A stretch of 7,422 nucleotides of DNA from Francisellaceae bacterium (GCA_023266415.1 JAHFQG010000056.1:1-7422), one strand, 5' to 3'. Positions 1 through 6,113 are shown, numbered from the stretch's first letter. Notes: generated by a model not told the origin, from the letters alone. A program made the numbers and translations.

Positions 1-483
1 TAGAACAGAGGCGAGCATGGAATCTTTGTCGGTGAGGCTAACACCGCCAATTAAGTCGGCTTCATTTTCTCGTTTTGCAAGCCAGCGAGCTGCCTCACTA
101 CTTGCTCCTCGTTTAGACAACACAAACACAGAGGCTCCGTAGGCTTTTGTGTCGTGGTAGCTGTCGGCATGAATGGAGATAAACAAATCTGCATTGTGGG
201 CGCGCGCGTGGTGCATTCGTTTTCGGAGGTGTACATAAGAATCGTCTTCTCGCACCAACACGGCTTTCATGCCTGGTTTTTGGTTGACCAGATAAAACAA
301 TTTTTTGGCCATTTGCAACACCACGTCTTTTTCACGGGTTCCTTTTGCTCCAACGGCACCTGGATCTTCCCCTCCGTGACCGGCATCAATGGCGACCACA
401 AATGGGCGGCTTCTGACTTCCGCATCTGCCCAGACGGTTTGAAAAAAAAACAGCACCATCAGCAAGTACAACCCCCGTTTCAT
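1..483 (-). CDS. N-acetylmuramoyl-L-alanine amidase, AmiA/AmiB/AmiC type, 3' end cut off by window edge
   Basis: Zinc amidase that cleaves the amide bond between N-acetylmuramic acid and the stem peptide of peptidoglycan in the periplasm, mainly to split septa during division. The first 161 codons are visible; the gene leaves the window at base 1. Residues 1-19 form a signal peptide (MKRG, then a hydrophobic stretch ending VWA). The Amidase_3 domain starts at once: VVAIDAGHGGEDPGA (zinc ligand H36), E51, and SIHAD with H105. Residues 127-148 (GASSEAARWLA...DLIGGV) match the helix that in this family is autoinhibitory and released by EnvC/NlpD-type activators. No AMIN domain lies between signal peptide and catalytic domain, unlike E. 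coli AmiB/AmiC. The start ATG overlaps the tsaE stop (ATGA, 483-480), and GGGAG (495-491) lies 7 nt upstream as its ribosome binding site. In E. coli the gene at this place is amiB; I leave the symbol empty because the domain layout differs. Confidence 0.93.
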   Translation of the reverse strand, partial: MKRGLYLLMVLFFFQTVWADAEVRSRPFVVAIDAGHGGEDPGAVGAKGTREKDVVLQMAKKLFYLVNQKPGMKAVLVREDDSYVHLRKRMHHARAHNADLFISIHADSYHDTKAYGASVFVLSKRGASSEAARWLAKRENEADLIGGVSLTDKDSMLASVL

Positions 484-932
484 AAACCGGCTCCCATGCA
501 TTCTCCAACGGGTGTATGGGCGGTTATTTGGACCAAGCGGCCTTTTTCAGTGGGGAGCCATTGCACCGTGAGATCGGGGGGAGGCAAAACGCCCTGCCCT
601 CGTTCAGGCCATTCTATAAAACAGACGGTATTGGTATCAAAGTATTCTTCGATGCCGAGACTTAAGAGTTCGCTAGGACTTTGGACCCGATATAAATCAA
701 AATGGTGTACTGTATAATCGAGCAGCTCGTATGATTCAACCAAGGTATAGGTGGGGCTTTTCACAGAGCCTTTGACTTTAGCTTCTCGTAAAAATCCTTG
801 TACCAACGTGGTTTTACCGGAGCCCAATTCCCCTTGTAAATAGACCACCACTGGGGGAGAGACGACTTGATATAAGGTTTCACCCAATTTTTGGGTAGCT
901 TGGGCGCGAGACAATGGGCGTTGTATTATCAT
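480..932 (-). CDS. tsaE: tRNA threonylcarbamoyladenosine biosynthesis ATPase TsaE
   Basis: Cytoplasmic P-loop ATPase that works with TsaB and TsaD to complete threonylcarbamoyladenosine (t6A) at position 37 of ANN-decoding tRNAs. The 150-residue protein has the usual family length. Walker A is GELGSGKTT at residues 34-42. The family signatures follow: SPTYTLVESY (59-68), HFDLYR (77-82) and FIEWPERG (105-112). Its ATG overlaps the nnrD stop (ATGA, 932-929) and its own stop overlaps the amidase start. No clear Shine-Dalgarno sequence precedes it, so translation is probably coupled to nnrD. Position between nnrD and an amidase gene is the classic gammaproteobacterial order. The partners tsaB, tsaC and tsaD are not in the window. 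Confidence 0.97.
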   Translation of the reverse strand: MIIQRPLSRAQATQKLGETLYQVVSPPVVVYLQGELGSGKTTLVQGFLREAKVKGSVKSPTYTLVESYELLDYTVHHFDLYRVQSPSELLSLGIEEYFDTNTVCFIEWPERGQGVLPPPDLTVQWLPTEKGRLVQITAHTPVGECMGAGL

Positions 933-1750
933 GGTGTTGCATTAAGTAAGCCAGATATATGAGGAAAAATGTCGCTGGCAATGAGGCCGCGCGTTCCTTG
1001 GCAAGCCCGATCAGCCGCTTGGGCATGGAGAATGGTGGCTAAGTTAGCGGCATCTAAGAGCGACATGCCTTGGGCTAAAAGCCCTGCAATCATACCACTC
1101 AAAATATCCCCCATACCAGGGGTGGCCATTGAGGGGTTGGCAGCAGGACAAATATGTAAGGGCGCATTGGGTGCACAGATGATGGTTCCAGCGCCTTTTA
1201 GTACCACCACCCCACCATATTGTTTTTGAATTTTTTGGATAGCGGTTTGACGGTCTTTTTGAATATCAGCGACTTTGCACCCAAGTAGGACAGCGGCTTC
1301 GCCTGGATGAGGGGTCAAGATCCAGTTATCACGGGTTTGTTTGTTTTTAGCCAGCCAATGGAGGGCATCGGCGTCTATGATGCAGGGTTTGTTGAAGGTT
1401 AATACTTTTTGAACCAACGATTCAGCGACAGATGAATGGCCCATGCCAGGGCCCAGCACCCACAACGTGGCCAAAAAGTTTAGGCCTTGGAGTTCATCGG
1501 GTTTCTGGACGGGGTAACACATGAGTTCGGGTCGGGTTAAGGTGACCACATTGGCATGTTCTGGGGCTGTGGCCAAAGTGACTTTACCAGAGCCAACGCG
1601 CAGGGCCCCTTCCCCCGCCAGGCGAATAGCGCCAGCCATACCAGGTGCTCCGCCCAAAATAAACACATGTCCATACGAACCCTTATGGGCATCGGGATCT
1701 CGTTTGGGGAGAGTTTTCAGGGCTTTGGGCAATGTGATGGCGACGAGCAT
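929..1750 (-). CDS. nnrD: ADP-dependent (S)-NAD(P)H-hydrate dehydratase, standalone
   Basis: Repair enzyme of the ribokinase-like fold that uses ADP to dehydrate the damaged S-form of NAD(P)HX back to NAD(P)H. The 273 residues cover only the dehydratase domain: KGSYGHVFILGGAPGMAGA (23-41), IIDADALHWL (124-133), TPHPGEAAVLLG (146-157), VVLKGAGT (182-189) and NPSMATPGMGDILSG (205-219), which holds the likely catalytic D215. In E. coli and many relatives this domain is fused behind the NnrE epimerase (YjeF_N); here no epimerase domain precedes it. The start is supported by GGAG (1760-1757) 6 nt upstream and a 15-bp gap to the orn stop. It overlaps tsaE by 4 bp at its 3' end, so orn, nnrD, tsaE and the amidase are probably one transcript. 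Confidence 0.95.
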   Translation of the reverse strand: MLVAITLPKALKTLPKRDPDAHKGSYGHVFILGGAPGMAGAIRLAGEGALRVGSGKVTLATAPEHANVVTLTRPELMCYPVQKPDELQGLNFLATLWVLGPGMGHSSVAESLVQKVLTFNKPCIIDADALHWLAKNKQTRDNWILTPHPGEAAVLLGCKVADIQKDRQTAIQKIQKQYGGVVVLKGAGTIICAPNAPLHICPAANPSMATPGMGDILSGMIAGLLAQGMSLLDAANLATILHAQAADRACQGTRGLIASDIFPHISGLLNATP

Positions 1751-1765
1751 GACCTACTCCGAATG

Positions 1766-2320
1766 TTATTCAGTTATATGAATTAAGTGTTCCTTGTAAT
1801 AGTTTAGTTCAGCGATTGACTCTTGGATGTCTTGTAAGGCCCTATGGGTTCCTTGTTTTTGAAAATTTTCATAAACTGAGGGAGCCCAACGACGGGCCAG
1901 TTCCTTAAGGGTACTGACATCGATGAGGCGGTAGTGAAAAAACTGTTCTAGATGAGGCATATATTCAGCTAAAAAGTGGCGATCTTTCCAGATAGAATTG
2001 CCACAGAGGGGGGCTACTTGCGGTTTCAGATAAGGCGTGAGGAAGTGGAGGGTTTGTTGTTCCGCTTCTTGTTCAGTTAGGGTGCTTTGTTGAACACGGG
2101 CGATGAGGCCAGAATCGGTATGCATTTTGGTAACAAAATCGTCCATGTGTTGCAAGATTTCGGGAGGTTGGTGGATGATTAAATTAGGGCCTTCGGCAAT
2201 TATAGTTAGTTTACTGTCTGTTATGATGGTCGCGATTTCCAAAATTCGATTGTGTTTGGGTGATAAACCCGTCATTTCTAAGTCCAGCCAGACCAGATAG
2301 TTGCTATAGTCGTCGATCAT
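1766..2320 (-). CDS. orn: Oligoribonuclease (DEDDh 3'-5' exonuclease)
   Basis: Degrades 2-5 nt RNA fragments, including pGpG from cyclic-di-GMP turnover, to mononucleotides; essential in many gammaproteobacteria. The catalytic DEDDh set is complete: D13 and E15 in WLDLEMTGL, D113 in NSIWKDRHFL, and H159 and D164 in GTHRALQDI. The motif RLIDVSTLKELARRW (131-145) is nearly invariant in Orn. I chose the ATG at 2320 (184 residues, like the 181 of E. coli) because AAGGGGGA (2332-2325) lies just upstream and the homologous N-terminus begins here. The in-frame ATG at 2353 would add 11 atypical residues and read through that ribosome binding site. First gene of the minus-strand operon, divergent from psd. 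The rsgA gene that often sits between orn and psd is missing. Confidence 0.96.
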   Translation of the reverse strand: MIDDYSNYLVWLDLEMTGLSPKHNRILEIATIITDSKLTIIAEGPNLIIHQPPEILQHMDDFVTKMHTDSGLIARVQQSTLTEQEAEQQTLHFLTPYLKPQVAPLCGNSIWKDRHFLAEYMPHLEQFFHYRLIDVSTLKELARRWAPSVYENFQKQGTHRALQDIQESIAELNYYKEHLIHITE

Positions 2321-2417
2321 GAGATCCCCCTTTTGTAGCTCCCATGGTACCATACCCTAATCTGGATGCAGATACCCAGATCAAAGCACTGAATACTGAC
2401 AATTTTTTGGATAATTT
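2321..2417. promoter_or_regulatory. Divergent intergenic region between orn and psd
   Basis: These 97 bp must carry the promoters for the orn operon (leftward) and psd (rightward). I see no near-consensus sigma70 box pair on either strand; GAATACT at 2391-2397 is a possible -10 for psd without a convincing -35. A short perfect inverted repeat, ATCTGG-N10-CCAGAT (2360-2381), sits near the middle and could be a regulator site or chance. The psd start is preceded only by a weak GGA (2409-2411), 6 nt upstream. Confidence 0.4.
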
Positions 2418-3239
2418 ATGTCACCGTCTTTCTCAGTTAAATTACAATTTTGGCTTCCACAACGTGGGCTATCGATTTTCGCGGGTCAGGTTGCGACTTG
2501 TCGTTGGTCTTTTATAAAAAATCCGCTTATTCGTTGGTTTATGAAACGGTATGGGGTGAGTTTACGAGAAGCTGAGATACAAGATATAAATGAATTTAAA
2601 CATTTTAATGATTTTTTCACTCGTCGGTTGCAACCCCATGCGCGACCCATTGGGGTAAATGTGGTGTCTCCGTGTGATGGGTGTGTGAGTCAAGTGGGGC
2701 GTATTCAGGATGATACGCTGATACAGGCTAAGGGTAAAACCTATTCAGTAACAGCGTTGTTGGGAGGCGTTGAGCATGCATTTGAAGGGGGGTTATTTGG
2801 CACGTTTTATTTAGCGCCAAAAGATTATCATCGAGTACACATGCCACTTTCTGGCACACTTACTTCTATGACGTATATTCCGGGTACATTGTTTTCGGTG
2901 AATGCGTTAACGGCTTCCCAAGTGCCTGAATTATTTGCGAAAAATGAGCGATTGGTGTGTTTGTTTGAGACTGAATTGGGTTTAATGGCGATTATTTTGG
3001 TGGGGGCGATGGTTGTGGGGAGTATGGCGACGCCTTGGGCAGGCACAGTGACGCCGCATGCGTTAACGCTTCAAACCTGGCATTATTTTGAAGAAGCCCT
3101 CACCTTTGAGAAAGGGTCTGAAATGGGGTTGTTTCATTTAGGTTCAACGGTGATTGTGCTGTTACCAGCGGGGGTAGGCGATTGGACAGTGAGTCCGGGC
3201 GAGGGGATACAGATGGGGCAAAGTTGTACTGTCGTGTAA
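2418..3239 (+). CDS. psd: Phosphatidylserine decarboxylase proenzyme
   Basis: Inner-membrane, pyruvoyl-dependent enzyme that decarboxylates phosphatidylserine to phosphatidylethanolamine, the last step of PE synthesis. The proenzyme (273 residues) cuts itself in the LGST motif (241-244): residues 1-242 become the beta subunit, and S243 becomes the pyruvoyl group at the N-terminus of a short alpha subunit (243-273). The self-cleavage residues expected in the family are present: D87 in SPCDGCVSQ and the histidines of DYHRVHMP (H138, H141). Other signatures are FNDFFTRRL (63-71), PGTLFSVN and FAKNERLVCLFET. The N-terminus aligns directly with the E. coli start (F..KLQ..LP). It lacks the roughly 40-residue acidic tail that I recall in E. 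coli Psd. Divergent from orn, and followed by hairpin repeats rather than by mscM. Confidence 0.97.
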   Translation: MSPSFSVKLQFWLPQRGLSIFAGQVATCRWSFIKNPLIRWFMKRYGVSLREAEIQDINEFKHFNDFFTRRLQPHARPIGVNVVSPCDGCVSQVGRIQDDTLIQAKGKTYSVTALLGGVEHAFEGGLFGTFYLAPKDYHRVHMPLSGTLTSMTYIPGTLFSVNALTASQVPELFAKNERLVCLFETELGLMAIILVGAMVVGSMATPWAGTVTPHALTLQTWHYFEEALTFEKGSEMGLFHLGSTVIVLLPAGVGDWTVSPGEGIQMGQSCTVV

Positions 3240-3269
3240 ATACAATTTTGAAAAGATAACTTTTTTGTG

Positions 3270-3449
3270 GGACTGGATGCCAGCCTACGCTGGCATGACG
3301 TGAAGCATTGTCACCCCAGCGGAAGCTGGGGTCCAGAAAGCATTGTCACCCCAGCGGAAGCTGGGGTCCAGAAAGCATTGTCACCCCAGCGGAAGCTGGG
3401 GTCCAGTCTAATACACTCGGACTGGATGCCAGCCTACGCTGGCATGACA
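3270..3449. repeat. Cluster 1 of 27-bp palindromic repeats (five copies, two orientations)
   Basis: Five copies of one 27-bp hairpin family fill the gap after psd. Forward copies (CTGGATGCCAGC-CTAC-GCTGGCATGAC) lie at 3273-3299 and 3422-3448. Reverse-oriented copies (GTCACCCCAGC-GGAA-GCTGGGGTCCAG) lie at 3310-3336, 3345-3371 and 3380-3406. Each forms an 8-bp stem with a 4-nt loop. The reverse complement of the second type matches the first at both ends and in the GCTGG core, so they are one family in opposite orientations, as in the paired REP/BIME elements of enterobacteria. Linkers are 10, 8, 8 and 15 bp. The three reverse copies form an exact 35-bp tandem period (3305, 3340, 3375). Transcribed from psd, these would fold as 3'-UTR hairpins. 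No repeat-borne gene is seen. Confidence 0.93.
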
Positions 3450-3458
3450 GGGGTTGAT

Positions 3459-3581
3459 ATGTTCGTTAGAATTCAGAAATGGGGTAATAGCCAAGAGATC
3501 TGTATCAGTAAGGATCTCCTAGAAAAGGTACATTTACAAGTAGGGGATGGATTGGTTATTCAAGAACCTGGTCTATATTAA
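3459..3581 (+). pseudogene. Truncated MazE-type (AbrB/SpoVT domain) antitoxin fragment
   Basis: A 40-codon frame starting MFVRIQKWGNSQE and continuing through ISKDLLEK and LQVGDGLVI. This matches the N-terminal swapped-hairpin DNA-binding domain of MazE antitoxins, whose hallmark is KWGNS followed by I/P-x-x-L-L...L..GD. Full MazE proteins are about 75-85 residues; this one stops at residue 40, so the toxin-binding C-terminus is gone. An AGGGG ribosome binding site (3449-3453) lies at the edge of repeat cluster 1. The last 26 bp overlap the 3' end of the convergent ATPase gene. No MazF-like toxin lies downstream. It is probably the remnant of a toxin-antitoxin pair cut off when the ATPase genes arrived; a functional DNA-binding mini-protein is less likely but possible. 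The same frame is open back to 3267 only because the repeats contain no stop. Confidence 0.7.
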
Positions 3582-4725
3582 GACAATACTCCTGCCAACC
3601 CACAATATCTACTCGTTCGCGTTTTTGACGTATTGCTCCCCCATACACGACTATCCCCTTTTCAAACTGATTCAAATCTTGCCAATATTGTATATTTTTA
3701 TAAAACTCAGACTGTATGGTTTGGCCTAATTTAACTTCTAAAGGAAGAGGGAAGGGTTGTTTGTCAAAAACGATATCCACTTCATGCCCATGTTGATCTC
3801 TCAGAAAAAACATGGAAGCCAGTCGACCAACATTTGTTTTGTGTTTCATGCTTTCCATTAGAATGAAATTCTCAAAGATTGACCCAGCCGCATAATGCAA
3901 TTGTAAATCTTTTGTATTTTGAATACCTAACAAATAGCACAACACGCCCGTATCATAAAAATACAGCTTTGGAGATTTAATGACTCTTTTATTCACATGA
4001 CTGTGATATGGTTTCAACAAATATAACACAAAACTGGCTTCCAGCAGACTCAGCCACTGCCTTGCTGTCACCACAGTAATACCACAATCGTTAGCCAGAC
4101 TACTAACATTAAGAAGCTGTCCTGCACGACCCGCACACAATTGCATAAATTTTTGAAAAAGAGACAAATTAACCACATTCAAAATCGTACGAACATCTTT
4201 TTCAACATAAGTTTGTACGTAATTGGCATAAAATTCCGTCGGATTAAGCTGATACCGCCATACTCTAGGGTACCCTCCATTCAAAAGATAGTCATATATA
4301 TAACTCTTACCTATAGAATTCCTTTCTATTTCTCCATAAGATAGGGGTAACAAAGTGGTTATCGCCACCCTACCCGCCAAACTTTGTGTTATTTTTTCAT
4401 TTAGCAAAAATTGTTGTGATCCTGTTATAACATATTGTCCAGGTATATCTTTTTCATCTACCAGTACCTGTAAATATGAAAATAAAGAAGGCACATACTG
4501 TATTTCATCTAAAAAAACCCCTTTAGGGTACTGTGCTAAAAATTGCTTTGGATCTTCTGTCGCAAATTGTCGAATACTCAAATCTTCCAAATTTTCGTAT
4601 GGTAGATAACTAAATGCTTTTTTACCTAAGGTGGTCTTCCCCGATTGTCGTGGCCCTAAAATCGCTACAATCGGGTACTGTGTATATAATTGTTGGACTT
4701 TTTGGGACAAAATCCTATCAAACAT
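3556..4725 (-). CDS. AAA ATPase with DUF4143 C-terminal domain (left member of pair)
   Basis: 389-residue protein of the AAA_14/DUF4143 family; the cellular role is not established. The N-terminal P-loop domain has Walker A GPRQSGKTT (24-32), Walker B GVFLDEIQ (69-76), the sensor-like ITGSQQFLL (100-108) and SLAGR with R119. A winged-helix-like middle follows (about 200-235, SLANDCGITVVTARQWL). The DUF4143 part has YFYDTGVLCYLLGI, FENFILMES (284-292), EVDIV (315-319, D317) and LEVK (329-332). The E...D...ExK arrangement fits a PD-(D/E)xK nuclease fold with intact key residues. No signal peptide or membrane segment, so cytoplasmic. The ATG is supported by GGAG 8 nt upstream and by a strong promoter within a palindrome. 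AT-rich relative to the housekeeping genes; its 3' end overlaps the mazE fragment. Divergent from a second, distant member of the same superfamily. Confidence 0.9.
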   Translation of the reverse strand: MFDRILSQKVQQLYTQYPIVAILGPRQSGKTTLGKKAFSYLPYENLEDLSIRQFATEDPKQFLAQYPKGVFLDEIQYVPSLFSYLQVLVDEKDIPGQYVITGSQQFLLNEKITQSLAGRVAITTLLPLSYGEIERNSIGKSYIYDYLLNGGYPRVWRYQLNPTEFYANYVQTYVEKDVRTILNVVNLSLFQKFMQLCAGRAGQLLNVSSLANDCGITVVTARQWLSLLEASFVLYLLKPYHSHVNKRVIKSPKLYFYDTGVLCYLLGIQNTKDLQLHYAAGSIFENFILMESMKHKTNVGRLASMFFLRDQHGHEVDIVFDKQPFPLPLEVKLGQTIQSEFYKNIQYWQDLNQFEKGIVVYGGAIRQKRERVDIVGWQEYCLNIDQVLE

Positions 4726-4746
4726 ATCTATGGCTCCAAAACAATA

Positions 4747-4782
4747 TGGACAAATTATATACTAGACTATATGATTTGTCCA
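4747..4782. promoter_or_regulatory. 15-bp palindrome coinciding with the promoter of the left ATPase gene
   Basis: Left arm 4747-4761 (TGGACAAATTATATA) and right arm 4768-4782 pair at 14 of 15 positions (the exception is T4756/G4773) across a 6-bp spacer. On the minus strand the arms contain the -35 and -10 boxes of the ATPase promoter, so a dimeric protein bound here would block RNA polymerase. The arms do not resemble the CTGTACTT palindromes only 10 bp away, which suggests a different binding protein. Operator function is inferred. Confidence 0.75.
4754..4782 (-). promoter_or_regulatory. Sigma70-type promoter for the left ATPase gene
   Basis: On the minus strand, TGGACA (4782-4777, 5 of 6 matches to TTGACA) is followed after 17 bp by TATAAT (4759-4754, perfect). 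Transcription would begin near 4747, about 20 bp before the ATG at 4725, giving a short leader with GGAG (4737-4734). This is the best promoter match in the window and lies wholly inside the palindrome at 4747-4782. Confidence 0.8.
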
Positions 4783-4791
4783 ACTTTAGGA

Positions 4792-4855
4792 AAATCTGTA
4801 CTTTCTTATAAGTACAGATTTATGCTATCCTGTACTTATTGATAAGTACAGGATA
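4792..4855. promoter_or_regulatory. Two tandem palindromes, CTGTACTT-N6-AAGTACAG, 34-bp period
   Basis: Palindrome 1 has perfect 12-bp arms at 4792-4803 and 4810-4821 with a 6-bp spacer. Palindrome 2 has perfect 14-bp arms at 4826-4839 and 4842-4855 (TATCCTGTACTTAT / ATAAGTACAGGATA) with a 2-bp spacer. Both share half-sites CTGTACTT (4796, 4830) and AAGTACAG (4810, 4844), with the same 6-bp gap between them and exactly 34 bp between copies. They end 7 bp before the ATG of the right-hand ATPase. I see no consensus promoter for that gene apart from a weak TATGCT (4821-4826) between the palindromes. Likely an operator for that gene, with the regulator unidentified; an RNA hairpin in the leader is an alternative. 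Confidence 0.75.
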
Positions 4856-4862
4856 CGGGATT

Positions 4863-6113
4863 ATGCAAGCTATTCTTCAAACCATTCGACATGAATTTTT
4901 GTTAAAAATCAACAAGTTAGACAATATTGTACCCAGAGCCTTAGTGATCCCAGCTATGCCTCATAAAATCAAAGTGATTATTGGAATGCGTCGGGTAGGC
5001 AAAACCTTTTATCTATTGGAAAAGATACAAAAACTGTTGGCCCAAGGGGTGCCTTTTTCCAATATCCTATATCTCAGTTTGGAAGATGACCGTCTTCAAA
5101 CATTCGACGCCCAACAGCTTTCGCTCATGATAGAGGCTTTTTATGCGCTCTATCCCAACAATCATCGGGAACGGTGTTATTTATTTTTAGATGAAATACA
5201 TGTGGTCGAAGGTTGGTCGCATTTCATTCGTCGTTTACAAGACACCAAAGATGTTGATATTTATTTAACTGGCTCATCCTCTAAATTACTAAGCACAGAA
5301 ATTGCCACTGAACTACGGGGGAGATCTATTTCTTACGAATTGTGGCCCTTTAGTTTTATGGAATACTGTGATGCTAAAAAGATTTTTGTGAAAAAACCGA
5401 CAGGCCAAATCGAGTTAGACGAAACAAAACAGATTTTAACTCAGTATTTATTAGAAGGCGGGTTTCCAGAAATTGTGTTAATGCCTTTTTCTGAAAAACA
5501 TATTATTTTACAAGAATACGTGGATGTGGTCATATACCGAGATATTATTGAGCGTTATAAAATTTCAAATTTATCTTTAGTCAAACAAATGCTCAAAATA
5601 TTGCTTAAAAATCCAGCGATCGATATCACTTTAAATAAGTTTTATCATAGTTTAAAGAGCCAAGGATATTCAGTTGGAAGAACAACTGTTTACGACTATT
5701 TGGAATATATTACGGATGCTTATCTGGCCTTTATGGTTCCTTTATATTCTGAATCTATCAAACAAATACAAGCGAATCCTCGGAAAATTTATGTGGTTGA
5801 CACCGGACTTTGTTGTTCGTATAACTTAAATATTAACCTCAATTTGGGTCACTTATTTGAAAATATGATCTATCTGGATTTGAGACGTCGAAGAGATACA
5901 ATTCATTATTATGCGACTGACGAAAAATACAATGTAGACTTTTTAACCCGATCTTTAACAGGCGATTTAAATTTATACCAAGTTGCCTGGGATATCTCAG
6001 ACCAAGAAACCCTCAAGCGAGAACAACGAGCTTTAAACAGCGCTGAAAAAAAACTGAATATAGTGGGCAAAATTATAACGCCGGAAAGTTATTTAAAGGG
6101 GGATGATTTTTGA
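4863..6113 (+). CDS. AAA ATPase with DUF4143 C-terminal domain (right member of pair)
   Basis: 416-residue cytoplasmic P-loop ATPase of the same superfamily as the divergent left gene but a different subgroup; role unknown. Walker A is GMRRVGKT (41-48), Walker B is YLFLDEIHVV (106-115), the sensor-like segment is YLTGSSSKLL (134-143), followed by ELRGR and the family-typical LWPFSFMEY. The middle (about 245-310) holds a winged-helix-like region with TTVYDYLEYI. The C-terminus has VVDTGL, HLFENMIYLDLRRR and YNVDFLTR, but where nucleases have ExK it reads YQVAWD, so the catalytic triad is incomplete. I prefer the ATG at 4863 (AGGA at 4850-4853) over an in-frame TTG at 4839, which lies inside a palindrome and would add eight residues. 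AT-rich like its partner. It ends 15 bp from the convergent epmA stop. Confidence 0.88.
   Translation: MQAILQTIRHEFLLKINKLDNIVPRALVIPAMPHKIKVIIGMRRVGKTFYLLEKIQKLLAQGVPFSNILYLSLEDDRLQTFDAQQLSLMIEAFYALYPNNHRERCYLFLDEIHVVEGWSHFIRRLQDTKDVDIYLTGSSSKLLSTEIATELRGRSISYELWPFSFMEYCDAKKIFVKKPTGQIELDETKQILTQYLLEGGFPEIVLMPFSEKHIILQEYVDVVIYRDIIERYKISNLSLVKQMLKILLKNPAIDITLNKFYHSLKSQGYSVGRTTVYDYLEYITDAYLAFMVPLYSESIKQIQANPRKIYVVDTGLCCSYNLNINLNLGHLFENMIYLDLRRRRDTIHYYATDEKYNVDFLTRSLTGDLNLYQVAWDISDQETLKREQRALNSAEKKLNIVGKIITPESYLKGDDF

Noticed and set aside
154..717. A 187-codon plus-strand frame opposite the amidase and tsaE
   Set aside because: It is antisense to two well-recognised genes, its product has no recognisable domain, and it is a shadow frame.
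2321..2353. Upstream start for orn at 2353
   Set aside because: The added 11 residues are not typical of Orn, and the strong AAGGGGGA ribosome binding site at 2332-2325 serves the ATG at 2320.
3250..3266. AAAAG-ATAA-CTTTT followed by T residues as a terminator for psd
   Set aside because: The 5-bp stem has a single G:C pair and is too weak to call; the hairpin repeats just downstream lack T tracts and are not classical terminators either.
3267..3581. A 104-codon plus-strand frame through repeat cluster 1 into the mazE fragment
   Set aside because: The first 64 codons are translated hairpin repeats with no protein signature; the ATG at 3459 has its own AGGGG ribosome binding site and the MazE homology begins there.
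4839..4862. TTG start for the right ATPase at 4839
   Set aside because: It lies in the centre of a perfect palindrome and lacks a ribosome binding site; the ATG at 4863 follows AGGA at a suitable distance.
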